Origin: JAGWRI01 sp963728785
GTDB lineage: Bacteria; Gemmatimonadota; Gemmatimonadetes; Gemmatimonadales; Gemmatimonadaceae
DNA length: 64,000 bases
Direction: 5' to 3'
NCBI GenBank assembly: GCA_963728785.1
Contig: CAVSKV010000004.1
Location: 930,001-994,000, forward strand
Numbering within the stretch: position 1 is the first letter of the stretch; every line of letters starts with the position of its first letter. Shown one piece after another: positions 33,308 to 41,861 of the stretch. The translations under genes were made by a program, and so were the position numbers. A model generated the notes under the pieces. The model was given only the letters and a program-made list of their open reading frames with translations. It ran no database searches and was not told where the DNA came from.

Positions 33308-33325
33308 CGGGTCGTGGCTGCCCTC

Positions 33326-33381
33326 CGACTGTCTGACTGTCTGACTGTCTGACTGTCTGACTGTCCGACTGTCCGATTGTC
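33326..33381. repeat. Octamer tandem array, (Y)GACTGTC x7
   Basis: Seven head-to-tail 8-bp units: CGACTGTC, four TGACTGTC, CGACTGTC, CGATTGTC. A degenerate eighth (CTACCGTT) carries the stop codon of mazG. It fills most of the 74-bp gap between the convergent peroxidase and mazG genes. Confidence 0.8.
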
Positions 33382-33389
33382 CTACCGTT
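33366..33389. repeat. 24-bp 3'-end element, copy 2
   Basis: Matches 11252-11275 at 21 of 24 positions, differing only by C/T. As at the other site, its CTA is the TAG stop of the minus-strand gene, here mazG. It merges with the octamer array on its left. Confidence 0.6.
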
Positions 33390-34158
33390 CTTCTTCCCCC
33401 TTCACCTCGTCCCACAGCCGGTCCAGCGGCTCGAGCCCCGCGGTCTTCACGTCCATCCCGCGGTGCTTCGCCTTTTCCTCGATCCCCCGGAACCGCCGCG
33501 CGAACTTGTCGTTCGCCTTGTCGAGCGCCAGCGCCGGGTGCACCCCTGCCTTGCGGCACACATTCACCACCGCGAACAGCAGATCGCCCAGTTCGGCTTC
33601 CAGCCGGCCATGAGCATGATCGTATAGCGCTCCGTGCGCCGGACGCTCGGGCATCCGCGCCAACTCGTCGCGCACCTCGCCCAGCTCCTCCTCCACCTTG
33701 CCCAGGGGGCCCTCCACGCCGGGCCAATCGAACCCCACGCCGGCCGCTCGGTCCTGCAACCGAAACGCGCGATGCAGGCTCGGCAGCCCGGACGGTAACC
33801 CGTCCACGATGCTCTCGCGCTTCTTCGCCTTCTGCCGCTCCCACGGTTCGCGCGCGCCGTCGCCGTACAGGTGCGGATGCCGACCCTTCATCTTCGTGAT
33901 GAACGTTTCGGCCACGTCGTCGAACGTGAATGCTCCCCGTTCCTCGGCCACGACCGAGTGGAACAGGACCTGGAGCAGGAGGTCGCCCAGTTCCTCCCGC
34001 AGCTGCCGGTCGTCGCCCGCGCGGATGGCGTCGTCCACCTCGTGGGCTTCCTCGATCAGGTAGGGCCGCAAGGACTCGTGCGTCTGGGCGGCATCCCATT
34101 CGCAACGCTTGCGTAGATCCTTCATCAAGTCGAGCGTATCTTCAAGTGGCCGTTTCAC
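33382..34158 (-). CDS. mazG: MazG nucleoside triphosphate pyrophosphohydrolase
   Basis: 258 aa from GTG 34158, with GGAGG upstream at proper distance. Two MazG domains are present. The first (~1-110) has CEWDAAQTHESLRPYLIEEA, EELGDLLLQVLFHSVV and GRHPHLYGD. The second has DWPGVEGPLGKVEEELGEV, ELGDLLFAVVNVCRKAGV and FARRFRGIEEKA. The EExxE and ExxD metal ligands are visible in both. It converts NTPs, including damaged ones, to NMP and pyrophosphate. It is divergent from alr; a promoter for alr lies in the 53-bp gap. Confidence 0.94.
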   Translation of the reverse strand: MKRPLEDTLDLMKDLRKRCEWDAAQTHESLRPYLIEEAHEVDDAIRAGDDRQLREELGDLLLQVLFHSVVAEERGAFTFDDVAETFITKMKGRHPHLYGDGAREPWERQKAKKRESIVDGLPSGLPSLHRAFRLQDRAAGVGFDWPGVEGPLGKVEEELGEVRDELARMPERPAHGALYDHAHGRLEAELGDLLFAVVNVCRKAGVHPALALDKANDKFARRFRGIEEKAKHRGMDVKTAGLEPLDRLWDEVKGEEER

Positions 34159-34187
34159 TTGCCTCGCCTCCGTGCGTCCGATATACT
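34159..34187 (+). promoter_or_regulatory. Sigma70-like promoter of the alr operon
   Basis: TTGCCT (34159-34164) and TATACT (34182-34187) with an ideal 17-bp spacer. Transcription would start about 34194, giving a leader of some 18 nt before the ATG at 34212. This is the best canonical promoter in the window and would drive the long overlapping gene run to comEC. Confidence 0.6.
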
Positions 34188-34211
34188 ACCCGCCCTGCAA
34201 ATGATAGGTCA

Positions 34212-35303
34212 ATGATACGGGCCATGACGCGCGCCTGGGTCGAAATTGACCTCGGCGCGCTCCGGCGCAACGCTGACAAGATCGCCGCCGCGGCGCGCGT
34301 TCCGCTGCTGCCGACGGTCAAGGCCGACGCCTATGGACTGGGCGCCGTGGGTGTCGCGCGCGCCCTCGAAGCCGCCGAGCCTTGGGGCTACGGGGTGGGG
34401 ACGATCGAGGAGGGGGAGGAACTGCGCGCCGCCGGCATCACGCGGCCGATCCTCGTGCTCACCCCCATTCTGCCAGAGACCTTCGAGGCCGCACGCGCCG
34501 CCGGCCTCCGACCTGCGCTCGGCGACCGCGAGGCGATCACCGCCTGGGGACCGAGCGGAGCGCCGTGGCACCTGTCAATCGATACCGGCATGAACCGCGC
34601 CGGCATCCCGTGGCGCGACATCGGTGCCAGTCGCGACTTGCTGGCCCGGTTCCCGCCCGAAGGGGCGTTCACGCACTTTCACTCCGTGCTCAAGGACCGT
34701 GCGTCCGTGGCCGTGCAGACCCGGCGCTTCCGCGACGCGTTGGCTCAGCTCGCCCACCGGCCGCGGCTGCTGCACACCGAATCATCGGCCGCCATCGAGC
34801 ACAACGCGGGGCCGTCCCAGTGGGATCTCGTGCGGCCCGGGATCTTTCTCTATGGTGTGGGAACGGCAGCCGGACTCGATCCCGAACCCGTGGTCGCGGT
34901 GCGGGCGCGGATCGTCGAGCTGCGGGCCATCCGCGACGGCGATACGGTGAGCTATGGCGCCACGTACCCGCCGCCGGGCTCCCACCCGGAAGACTGGCCG
35001 CGGCACATCGCGACGCTGCCGCTCGGGTACGCCGACGGCTACCGCCGGGCTCTGGGCAATCGGGGGTGGGCGCTGGTGCATGGACGGCGTGTCCCGGTGG
35101 CCGGCGCAGTGACGATGGACATGACGATGCTCGACGTCACCGAAGTGCCCTGCGCCGTCGGCGACGTGGTCACGCTCGTCGGGCGGGATGGCGGCGACCT
35201 GCTGACCGTGCAGGACGTGGCGCGGTTCGGCCACTTGTCGCCGTACGAACTGCTCACCGAACTGCATTCGCGTCTGCCGCGCATCTACGAGGACCACGCA
35301 TGA
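34212..35303 (+). CDS. alr: Alanine racemase
   Basis: 363 aa. PTVKADAYGLGA carries the PLP-binding Lys37. LSIDTGMNRAGI and the C-terminal catalytic Tyr in DTVSYGATYPPP (with LPLGYADGYRRAL) are typical. It makes D-alanine for peptidoglycan. ATG 34212 is used; ATG 34224 (MTRAWVEIDLG) is equally plausible and is the N-terminus usual for the family. The stop overlaps the start of deoB (ATGA). Confidence 0.94.
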   Translation: MIRAMTRAWVEIDLGALRRNADKIAAAARVPLLPTVKADAYGLGAVGVARALEAAEPWGYGVGTIEEGEELRAAGITRPILVLTPILPETFEAARAAGLRPALGDREAITAWGPSGAPWHLSIDTGMNRAGIPWRDIGASRDLLARFPPEGAFTHFHSVLKDRASVAVQTRRFRDALAQLAHRPRLLHTESSAAIEHNAGPSQWDLVRPGIFLYGVGTAAGLDPEPVVAVRARIVELRAIRDGDTVSYGATYPPPGSHPEDWPRHIATLPLGYADGYRRALGNRGWALVHGRRVPVAGAVTMDMTMLDVTEVPCAVGDVVTLVGRDGGDLLTVQDVARFGHLSPYELLTELHSRLPRIYEDHA

Positions 35304-36472
35304 CAAGACGCGCCGCAATCGTGGTCATGGACGGCGTCGGCATCGGCGCGGCGCCCGACGCCGCGGCCTACGGCGACGTCGGCAGCGATACGCTGGGCAA
35401 CATCTCGCGCGCGGTGCCGGGCGGATTCGTCCTGCCGCATTTGCAGGCGGCCGGGCTCGGCAACATCGCGCCGCTGGCTGGAGTCGAACCTACGCGTCAT
35501 GCCAGTTGTGCGTGGGGGCTCATGGAGCCGAAGTCGGCCGGCAAGGACAGCACAACGGGCCACTGGGAGATTGCCGGGCTGCATCTGGCGCGCCCGTTCC
35601 CGACCTACCCGCATGGATTTCCGGCGGAAGTGGTGCAGGATTTCGTGCGGCTCACGGGGCGGGGCGTGATCGGCAACGTCGTAGGCAGCGGCACCGTGGT
35701 CATCGATCGGTTTGGTCCCGAGCACCAACGGACGGGCAAATGGATTCTTTATACGTCGGCGGATTCGGTATTCCAGGTCGCGGCCCACGAGGAGACGGTT
35801 CCGGTCGAGGAACTCTATCGCGGGTGCGAGACCGCGCGGCAGATGCTGGTGCCGCCGCATGATGTGTCCCGGGTCATCGCCCGGCCCTTCGTGGGTGCGC
35901 CAGGCGCCTATACGCGCACAAGGAACCGGCGGGATTTCTCCATTCAGCCTCTCGGCGAGACGCTACTCGACGCGCTGGCCAGAGGGGGAATTCCTCGCAC
36001 GGGGGTGGGGAAAGTGGACGATCTGTTCGCGGGACGGGGGATCACATCGCACCATTACGCGGACAATGCCGAGGGACTGGCGGCTATCGCCGAGTGGATC
36101 GACGGTGGCGGTGGTGGGTTCCTGTTCGCCAACCTGCTAGATTTCGACCAACAATTCGGGCACCGGAACGACGTTCCGGGGTTCTATGGGGCGCTGCGCC
36201 AATTCGACGCGGCGCTTCCCGCTCTAGTGTCCGCCCTCCGCGAGGACGACCTGCTGTTCATCACCGCCGACCACGGGAACGATCCGACCACGCCGTCTAC
36301 CGACCACGCGCGCGAATGCGTGCCTCTCTTGGTATGCGGCCCGAGGGTGCATCCGCGGGATTTGGGACGCCGGAGCACGTTTTCGGACCTCGGCGCTACG
36401 GTGGCTGAATGGCTGGGCGTGGCGTTTCGAGGCCGCGGGACCTCGTTCCTGTCGGAGCTCGTCGCGTCGTGA
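35300..36472 (+). CDS. deoB: Phosphopentomutase
   Basis: 390 aa, alkaline-phosphatase superfamily. MTRRAAIVVMDGVGIGAAPD has the first metal Asp. SAGKDSTTGHWEIAG contains the Thr that is phosphorylated in DeoB enzymes. NLLDFDQQFGHRND and FITADHGNDPTTPSTDHARE hold the remaining Mn ligands. It interconverts (deoxy)ribose 1- and 5-phosphates in nucleoside salvage. Its start overlaps alr by 4 bp and its stop overlaps cdd by 4 bp, so deoB and cdd form a salvage pair. Confidence 0.95.
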   Translation: MTRRAAIVVMDGVGIGAAPDAAAYGDVGSDTLGNISRAVPGGFVLPHLQAAGLGNIAPLAGVEPTRHASCAWGLMEPKSAGKDSTTGHWEIAGLHLARPFPTYPHGFPAEVVQDFVRLTGRGVIGNVVGSGTVVIDRFGPEHQRTGKWILYTSADSVFQVAAHEETVPVEELYRGCETARQMLVPPHDVSRVIARPFVGAPGAYTRTRNRRDFSIQPLGETLLDALARGGIPRTGVGKVDDLFAGRGITSHHYADNAEGLAAIAEWIDGGGGGFLFANLLDFDQQFGHRNDVPGFYGALRQFDAALPALVSALREDDLLFITADHGNDPTTPSTDHARECVPLLVCGPRVHPRDLGRRSTFSDLGATVAEWLGVAFRGRGTSFLSELVAS

Positions 36473-36921
36473 GCGTCCGTGCGGGGGTCACGTCCGATTC
36501 GGACGCCTTGGTGGCACGCGCCCTGGGCGCTCTCCGCGACGCGGCAGCGCGGGCCATGGAAGAGGCGTACGCTCCCTACTCCGGGTTCCGCGTGGGCGCG
36601 GCCTTGCTCACGCCAGACGCCGCGGTCGTCGCCGGATGCAACGTCGAGAACGCGTCGTACCCGGCCGGCGTGTGCGCGGAGCGCGTCGCTCTCGGCTCCG
36701 CGGTGGCCCAGGGGCATCGCCAGTTCCTGGCGCTTGCCATCGCCACCGAAGCGGCCGAGCCCACGCCGCCCTGCGGCATGTGCCGCCAGGCGCTCGTCGA
36801 ATTCGCTCCGGACCTCGTGGTCCTGAGTGTCACGCGGGGCGGGCGCGAGGCCCGCTGGACCCTGGCCGATCTGCTGCCGCACGCCTTCACGCCGCATTCT
36901 CTCGATCACAGTCGTCACTAG
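36469..36921 (+). CDS. cdd: Cytidine deaminase
   Basis: 150 aa from GTG 36469. It has YAPYSGFRVGAALLTPD, the active-site CNVENASYPAGVCAERVAL (zinc Cys and catalytic Glu) and PCGMCRQALVEF (the other two zinc Cys), the homotetrameric CDA pattern. It deaminates cytidine and deoxycytidine. Start and deoB stop overlap (GTGA). Confidence 0.95.
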   Translation: MSVRAGVTSDSDALVARALGALRDAAARAMEEAYAPYSGFRVGAALLTPDAAVVAGCNVENASYPAGVCAERVALGSAVAQGHRQFLALAIATEAAEPTPPCGMCRQALVEFAPDLVVLSVTRGGREARWTLADLLPHAFTPHSLDHSRH

Positions 36922-36934
36922 CCACACGTGGACG

Positions 36935-38245
36935 GTGTCAGTGTTCCTGCCCCGTAGTCGAAGGGTTTCGCTCCTCATCGCGGCGGTCGCCATCGCCGTG
37001 ATTGCGGCGTGCAGCGATAATCTCGAATCGAACGCCGCCTGCCCGTCGCTCTGCCCGGGCCAGGCCATCGCCATGCGCGATACGGTGATCGATGCGGTGA
37101 TCCTCGACACGACCGTGACCGGATTCCCGGCCATCGGCCAGGAGCAGTACCTGCTGATCTCGACGCGCGGCGACACGATCGACACGCGTGCGATCCTCCG
37201 GTTCGATTCGCTGCCCACGACGTGGCGGCGGGGCACGGCAGTCGTCGATTCGTCCATCCACGCGGTGGACAGCGCGTTTCTGGTGCTGCGGATGGACACG
37301 TCGCTCGCCCTGCCGAACGCGCCGATCACGGTCAACGTGTACGACGTCGAGACGGGCAATCAGGACAGCACGGCCACCGACACGGCCGTCGCCGTGCTGG
37401 CGCCGCTCTTCTCCGCCGATCGGTTGCTCGGATCGCAGACCTATGCGCCCGACTCGTTGGGCCAGGACAGCGTGAAGATTCCCATTTCGAACGATTCCCT
37501 CCTGGCCTACATCACGGCCAACAAGCGGCTCCGCTTGGGCGTGCAGGTCACGGGGTCGTCTCGCGCCGAGCTCCGCGTGGGTACGTCGCTGACGTCGATA
37601 GCCGGCATCATGTTCAAGCCGGCTGCGGCGGGCGATACGACCGGGGTGACCTTCTCCACCGTCTACCCCATGACGCGCACGCCGGTGGGCAGTTCGTTGC
37701 TCAGCGACCTGTCGGACTACCTCATCGTGGTGCACGGCACGCCGCCCAGCTCGTCGCCATTGCTGCGGGTGGGCGGTCTGCCGGGCGAGCGCGTGTACAT
37801 CCGGTTCAACCTGCCGTCGGGCATCGTCGATTCCACCACCATCGTCCGGGCGACGCTGCTCCTCAATCAGGTGCCGAACCTGTTGTCTCCTGATGCCCAC
37901 GATACGATGACGATCTGGCCGCAGGCGGTGCTGGCGACGAATGCGGTCACCGATCTGTACCGGGCGCTGGGCCTGCTCTCGGCCGTCGGCACCCTGGGCC
38001 TCGACACCCTGGAACGGTTTGCCCCGGCCGACAGCGGCCTGCGGCAGTTCGAGATGGTCCAGCTCGTGCGCCTGTGGCACACGTCTCTGGCCACGTCCGA
38101 TCCGCGAGCCCTGGCGCTCGTGGCCCAGCTCGAAGGCGCTTCGGGAGCCGAGTACTGGTTCACGCCAGCTTCCGGTGCGCTAAGCCTCCGGCCGCGCATC
38201 CGCATCATCTATTCGACGAATCAGATCACCGGGATCACGCCATGA
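36935..38245 (+). CDS. Lipoprotein of unknown function
   Basis: About 436 aa. The signal (RRVSLLIAAVAIAVIAAC) ends in a lipobox Cys. GTG 36935 or 36941 is the likely start; no ribosome-binding site is evident and the frame remains open into cdd. The mature protein is beta-rich with repeated elements about 180 residues apart (DTRAILRFDSLPTTWRRG... and RVYIRFNLPSGIVDSTTIV with RATLLL), reminiscent of DNRLRE-type domains. It overlaps the next gene, a barrel, by ATGA, suggesting a lipoprotein-barrel pair at the outer membrane. Confidence 0.68.
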   Translation: MSVFLPRSRRVSLLIAAVAIAVIAACSDNLESNAACPSLCPGQAIAMRDTVIDAVILDTTVTGFPAIGQEQYLLISTRGDTIDTRAILRFDSLPTTWRRGTAVVDSSIHAVDSAFLVLRMDTSLALPNAPITVNVYDVETGNQDSTATDTAVAVLAPLFSADRLLGSQTYAPDSLGQDSVKIPISNDSLLAYITANKRLRLGVQVTGSSRAELRVGTSLTSIAGIMFKPAAAGDTTGVTFSTVYPMTRTPVGSSLLSDLSDYLIVVHGTPPSSSPLLRVGGLPGERVYIRFNLPSGIVDSTTIVRATLLLNQVPNLLSPDAHDTMTIWPQAVLATNAVTDLYRALGLLSAVGTLGLDTLERFAPADSGLRQFEMVQLVRLWHTSLATSDPRALALVAQLEGASGAEYWFTPASGALSLRPRIRIIYSTNQITGITP

Positions 38246-39390
38246 AGAGCCGCACGTTGCCACTGGCCCGAGCGCTCGTCACGCTGATCGTCATGGGTGT
38301 TCCCCTGGTGCTGCATGCGCAGGGCACGCTGAGTGTGCAGGGGTTGGGCTATCCCCCGGGGCAGTTCAGCGCCCGGGCGATGGGAACGGGCGGCGCCCTC
38401 GGTGAATTCGACCCTGCATCGCCAGTGAATCCGGCGGCGCTGATCGAGTTCGGCAGCGCCGCGTTGTCGGTGCAGATGGCGCCGGAATTCCGCCGCGTGA
38501 CGGACGGGAGCACTACCTCCAACTCGAGCACCCAGCGGTTCCCGGTGTTCATCGGCGCCCTGCCGTTCAGCGACAAGCTCATCGTCGGCGTGTCATCGTC
38601 CACGCTCCTCGATCGCTCCTGGCAGACCACCACGCCGCAGCAGCAGATCCTGAACGGCGATACCGTGGCGTTCAATTCGACGACGACCAGCGACGGTTCG
38701 GTGAACGACATGGCGTTCACCGTCGCTTACATGCCCTTGACCTGGCTGCGGTTCGGCGTCGCCGCCCACGCGATCAACGGACGCGACATCGTGACCACGC
38801 GGCTGACATTCGCCGATACCGTGCGGTACGGGAACAGCGTCCTGCCGATCACCAACACGTTCACCGGCAACGCGCTGTCGGTGGGCACGGAACTAGTCGA
38901 CCCGTCGCTCGGCGGGCTCGCCGTGTCGTACCGGCGCGGTGGACGCTTCGAGCAGACCGTGGGCGATACGCTCATCGCCAAGTCCGGCGTACCCGACCGG
39001 TTCGGGCTGGGCCTCATGTTCACCGGGCTCGCCGGGACGACGCTCGCCTTCCGCACGGCATACGACACCTGGTCGCGGTTCGGCTCGATGGATTCAGCCA
39101 GTGGCCCCGCCATGAACTCATGGGACTCTTCGCTCGGCATGGAGTATGCCGGGCCCAAGCTCGGCGAACTTCCGCTGACCCTGCGGGTGGGCACGCGCTG
39201 GCGCGACCTGCCGTTCCCCGCCCAGGGCCATCAGGTGCACGAGTCGTCGGTGTCGGGCGGGCTCGGCCTCGGCCTGGCGCAGGGGCACGCCATGTTCGAT
39301 CTCGGACTGGTCCACTCGGCACGCACCGCGGGCATCAATATTTCCGAGTCGGCCTGGACGCTGAACGCTGGTCTCACCATTCGGCCGTGA
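38242..39390 (+). CDS. Outer-membrane barrel protein (PorV/FadL-like)
   Basis: 382 aa from ATG 38242. A signal peptide (ARALVTLIVMGVPLVLHAQ) is followed by YPPGQFSARAMGTGGALGEF and DPASPVNPAALIEFG, the N-terminal pattern of PorV/UPF0164-like and FadL-like barrels. Many amphipathic strands follow (LRFGVAAHAING, LGGLAVSYRRGGRFEQ, LPLTLRVGTRWRDL), ending NAGLTIRP. Translationally coupled to the lipoprotein gene upstream. Transport substrate unknown. Confidence 0.72.
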   Translation: MKSRTLPLARALVTLIVMGVPLVLHAQGTLSVQGLGYPPGQFSARAMGTGGALGEFDPASPVNPAALIEFGSAALSVQMAPEFRRVTDGSTTSNSSTQRFPVFIGALPFSDKLIVGVSSSTLLDRSWQTTTPQQQILNGDTVAFNSTTTSDGSVNDMAFTVAYMPLTWLRFGVAAHAINGRDIVTTRLTFADTVRYGNSVLPITNTFTGNALSVGTELVDPSLGGLAVSYRRGGRFEQTVGDTLIAKSGVPDRFGLGLMFTGLAGTTLAFRTAYDTWSRFGSMDSASGPAMNSWDSSLGMEYAGPKLGELPLTLRVGTRWRDLPFPAQGHQVHESSVSGGLGLGLAQGHAMFDLGLVHSARTAGINISESAWTLNAGLTIRP

Positions 39391-39399
39391 TCGGGCGAC

Positions 39400-40587
39400 G
39401 TGGAGACGGGCCCACGATCCGCTGACGCTCCCCTGATCCTCGTCGCCGACGACGTCCAGGCCAACGTCGAGTTGCTGTTCGACCAGCTCCACGTGCTGGG
39501 CTTCCGAGCCATCGCCGCCGCCGACGGGCCCAGCGCCCTCACCGCGGCGTTCGAACACCGCCCGGATCTGTGCATTCTCGACGTGGCGATGCCGGCGGGC
39601 AACCTCGGGTGTGACGATCGTGACACCGGGTTCGAGGTCTGCCGGCGTATCAAACGCGATCCGCGCACGTCGCGCGTGCCCGTCATCTTCGTCACGGCGC
39701 TCAGGGGCACGACCGACCGCGTGAAGGGGATCGAGGCGGGCGGCGACGACTTTCTCACGAAGCCACACAATCGCCTCGTGCTCGGCGCACGAGTGCGCAG
39801 CCTGTTGCGCTTGAAGGGCGCCATGGATGCGCTGGCGGCAAGCTCGCGCAAGCTAGGCGAGCTGGAGAAGCTGCGCGACGATCTGATGAAAATGATCGTG
39901 CACGACCTCAAGTCGCCGCTCACGAGTGTGCTGGCCACCCTGGAACTGCTCCTCGACGAGGATTTCGGCTCGCTCACCGAGGCCCAGCGCCGCGCGCTCG
40001 CCGAGGTCGAAGGCAAGGCCGAAGATCTGCTGTCGCTCATCGAGGATCTGCTCGAGATCCGGCGCATCGAAGAAACCACGGTGGCGCTCAAGCTCGAGCC
40101 GATCGCGCCGGCCGCGCTGCTCCACGAAATCGTGCACGAATGGACCATCCGCCTGCAGCAGGCCGGCGCGACGGCCACGGTGGACGTATCCGATGATGCG
40201 CCGGTGTTCGAAGCGGACCGGGCGCTGCTCCGTCGAGTGCTCGGCAACCTCGTGCAGAACGCCGTCACCCACTCGGCCCACGCCGTGGCCATCCAGCTCA
40301 CGGCACGCCGTGAGGGAGACGCCATCCTGTTCACCGTGGCCGACAACGGCCCGGGTATCCCGCCCGAGTATCAGGACATCATCTTCCGTAAGTTCGAACA
40401 GGTACGCAGCCCGAACGCCGCGCACCTCAGCGGGTCGGGACTCGGCCTCGCGTTCTGCAAGCTCGTGGTAACGGCGCACGGGGGACGGATCTGGGTCCAG
40501 AGCACCGGGGCCGGTCAGGGTAGCGCATTCCACTTCACCGTCCCCATACATCCGCCTACGCCTGCCTCCGCGGCACCGGCGCCGTGA
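39400..40587 (+). CDS. Hybrid receiver-histidine kinase (REC-HisKA-HATPase)
   Basis: 395 aa, soluble. Residues ~11-135 form a receiver domain (phospho-acceptor Asp61 in LCILDVAMP; Lys121 in FLTKPHN). A HisKA domain has His168 in MIVHDLKSPLTSVLATLELL. The HATPase has NLVQNAVTHS (N box), VADNGPGIPPEY (G1) and GSGLGLAFCKLVV (G2). The receiver is N-terminal with no sensor domain, so the kinase probably takes phosphate or signal from another kinase. No DNA-binding partner is encoded next to it. GTG 39400 starts 9 nt after the barrel gene. Confidence 0.9.
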   Translation: METGPRSADAPLILVADDVQANVELLFDQLHVLGFRAIAAADGPSALTAAFEHRPDLCILDVAMPAGNLGCDDRDTGFEVCRRIKRDPRTSRVPVIFVTALRGTTDRVKGIEAGGDDFLTKPHNRLVLGARVRSLLRLKGAMDALAASSRKLGELEKLRDDLMKMIVHDLKSPLTSVLATLELLLDEDFGSLTEAQRRALAEVEGKAEDLLSLIEDLLEIRRIEETTVALKLEPIAPAALLHEIVHEWTIRLQQAGATATVDVSDDAPVFEADRALLRRVLGNLVQNAVTHSAHAVAIQLTARREGDAILFTVADNGPGIPPEYQDIIFRKFEQVRSPNAAHLSGSGLGLAFCKLVVTAHGGRIWVQSTGAGQGSAFHFTVPIHPPTPASAAPAP

Positions 40588-41831
40588 AGATCCTCCTGCG
40601 CACGTTCGGCTGCCGTGCCAACCAGGCCGATAGCGAAGCCGTGCGCGCACTCGTCATCGCCGCCGGCCACGAGGTGGTCGACAATGCGACGGCCGCCGAC
40701 GTGGCCGTGTTCAATTCCTGCGCCGTCACGTCGCAAGCCGAAGCCGATCTTCGCCAGGCCGTGCGCCGCGCTGCGCGGGAATCGCCGCGGTTACGGTCGA
40801 TCGTGATGGGGTGCGTGGCCGGCCTCGACGACCGGCAGCCCGCACTGGCGGCGCTCCCCGGCGTTGCACACGTGGTGCCGGGTGGCGATGCCCGGGCGGT
40901 GGCGCGCGCTCTCGGCATCGATGCTTCGGGGACAGCCACGGGAGCCCGGCAGGACGGCACGCGCGCGCTCCTGAGGATCCAGGACGGCTGCGACGAGCAC
41001 TGTACCTTCTGCGCCACCACGATGGCCAGAGGGGCCAATCGCAGCCGGGCTGCAGACGAACTCGTCCGCGAAGCGGGCGCGCTCGCCGAGCATCACCCGG
41101 AAATCGTGCTCACCGGCATCCACATCGGGGCGTACGGAACCGACCTCGGGATATCGCTCGGCGCCCTGCTCGAACGGCTCGTGCGCGACGTGCCGCGCGT
41201 GCGCTTTCGCCTTTCGTCGGTGGAGGCGACGGAGGTGGACGACCGCCTCGCCGCGCTGCTTACCGCCGGTGACGACCGGGTCGCCCCGTTTCTGCACGCG
41301 CCGTTGCAGTCGGGCTCGGCGCCGCTGCTTCGCCGGATGGGCCGGCACTGGTACACGCCCGACCAGTACGCCGTACGCGTCGAACGGTTGGCGGCCCGCC
41401 GGGTGGCGTTCGGACTGGGCGCGGACGTCATCACCGGATTTCCCGGCGAGACCGACGATGACCACGCGCGCACCGTCGCGCTGTGCGAGCGGCTGCCGTT
41501 CACCTACCTCCACGTATTCCCGTTCTCGCGCCGCCCGGGCACGGCGGCCATGCGACTCCCCGATCCGGTCACCCCACGGGTGTCCCGCGCCCGCGCCGTC
41601 GAGTTGCGCGCGCTGGCGGCGCGCAAGCAGGCGGCGTACGTTGCCTCGCGCGCCGGTGCCCGGGCCGATGTGATCGTCGTCGGCAGGGGAGCCGACCGTA
41701 CGGGGCTCACCGAGGACTATTTGACCGTTCGATTAGCCGACCCGACGTTGCCAAGAGGGCACCGGTTCGTCGCTTGGCTGGGCGCCGGCGCCGGCGGCTC
41801 GCTCGTGGCAGCAGTCCACCGCTATCTTTAA
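40584..41831 (+). CDS. mtaB: tRNA t6A37 methylthiotransferase
   Basis: 415 aa radical-SAM methylthiotransferase. The N-terminal UPF0004 domain has three cluster Cys (TFGC10, NSC, MGCVAG). The radical SAM site CDEHCTFCATTMARG is CxxxCxxC. The short N-terminus MKILLRTFGCRANQADSE and GAYGTDLG are typical of MtaB (ms2t6A formation on tRNAs decoding ANN codons) rather than RimO. GTG overlaps the kinase stop (GTGA). miaB follows after 30 nt. Confidence 0.88.
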   Translation: MKILLRTFGCRANQADSEAVRALVIAAGHEVVDNATAADVAVFNSCAVTSQAEADLRQAVRRAARESPRLRSIVMGCVAGLDDRQPALAALPGVAHVVPGGDARAVARALGIDASGTATGARQDGTRALLRIQDGCDEHCTFCATTMARGANRSRAADELVREAGALAEHHPEIVLTGIHIGAYGTDLGISLGALLERLVRDVPRVRFRLSSVEATEVDDRLAALLTAGDDRVAPFLHAPLQSGSAPLLRRMGRHWYTPDQYAVRVERLAARRVAFGLGADVITGFPGETDDDHARTVALCERLPFTYLHVFPFSRRPGTAAMRLPDPVTPRVSRARAVELRALAARKQAAYVASRAGARADVIVVGRGADRTGLTEDYLTVRLADPTLPRGHRFVAWLGAGAGGSLVAAVHRYL

Positions 41832-41861
41832 CCTTCCCCGAGACGTTCACCCGCCGCCGAC

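Noticed and set aside
33326..33381. CRISPR or attachment site
   Set aside because: 8-bp units without spacers; no integrase or tRNA nearby. It is a simple tandem repeat.
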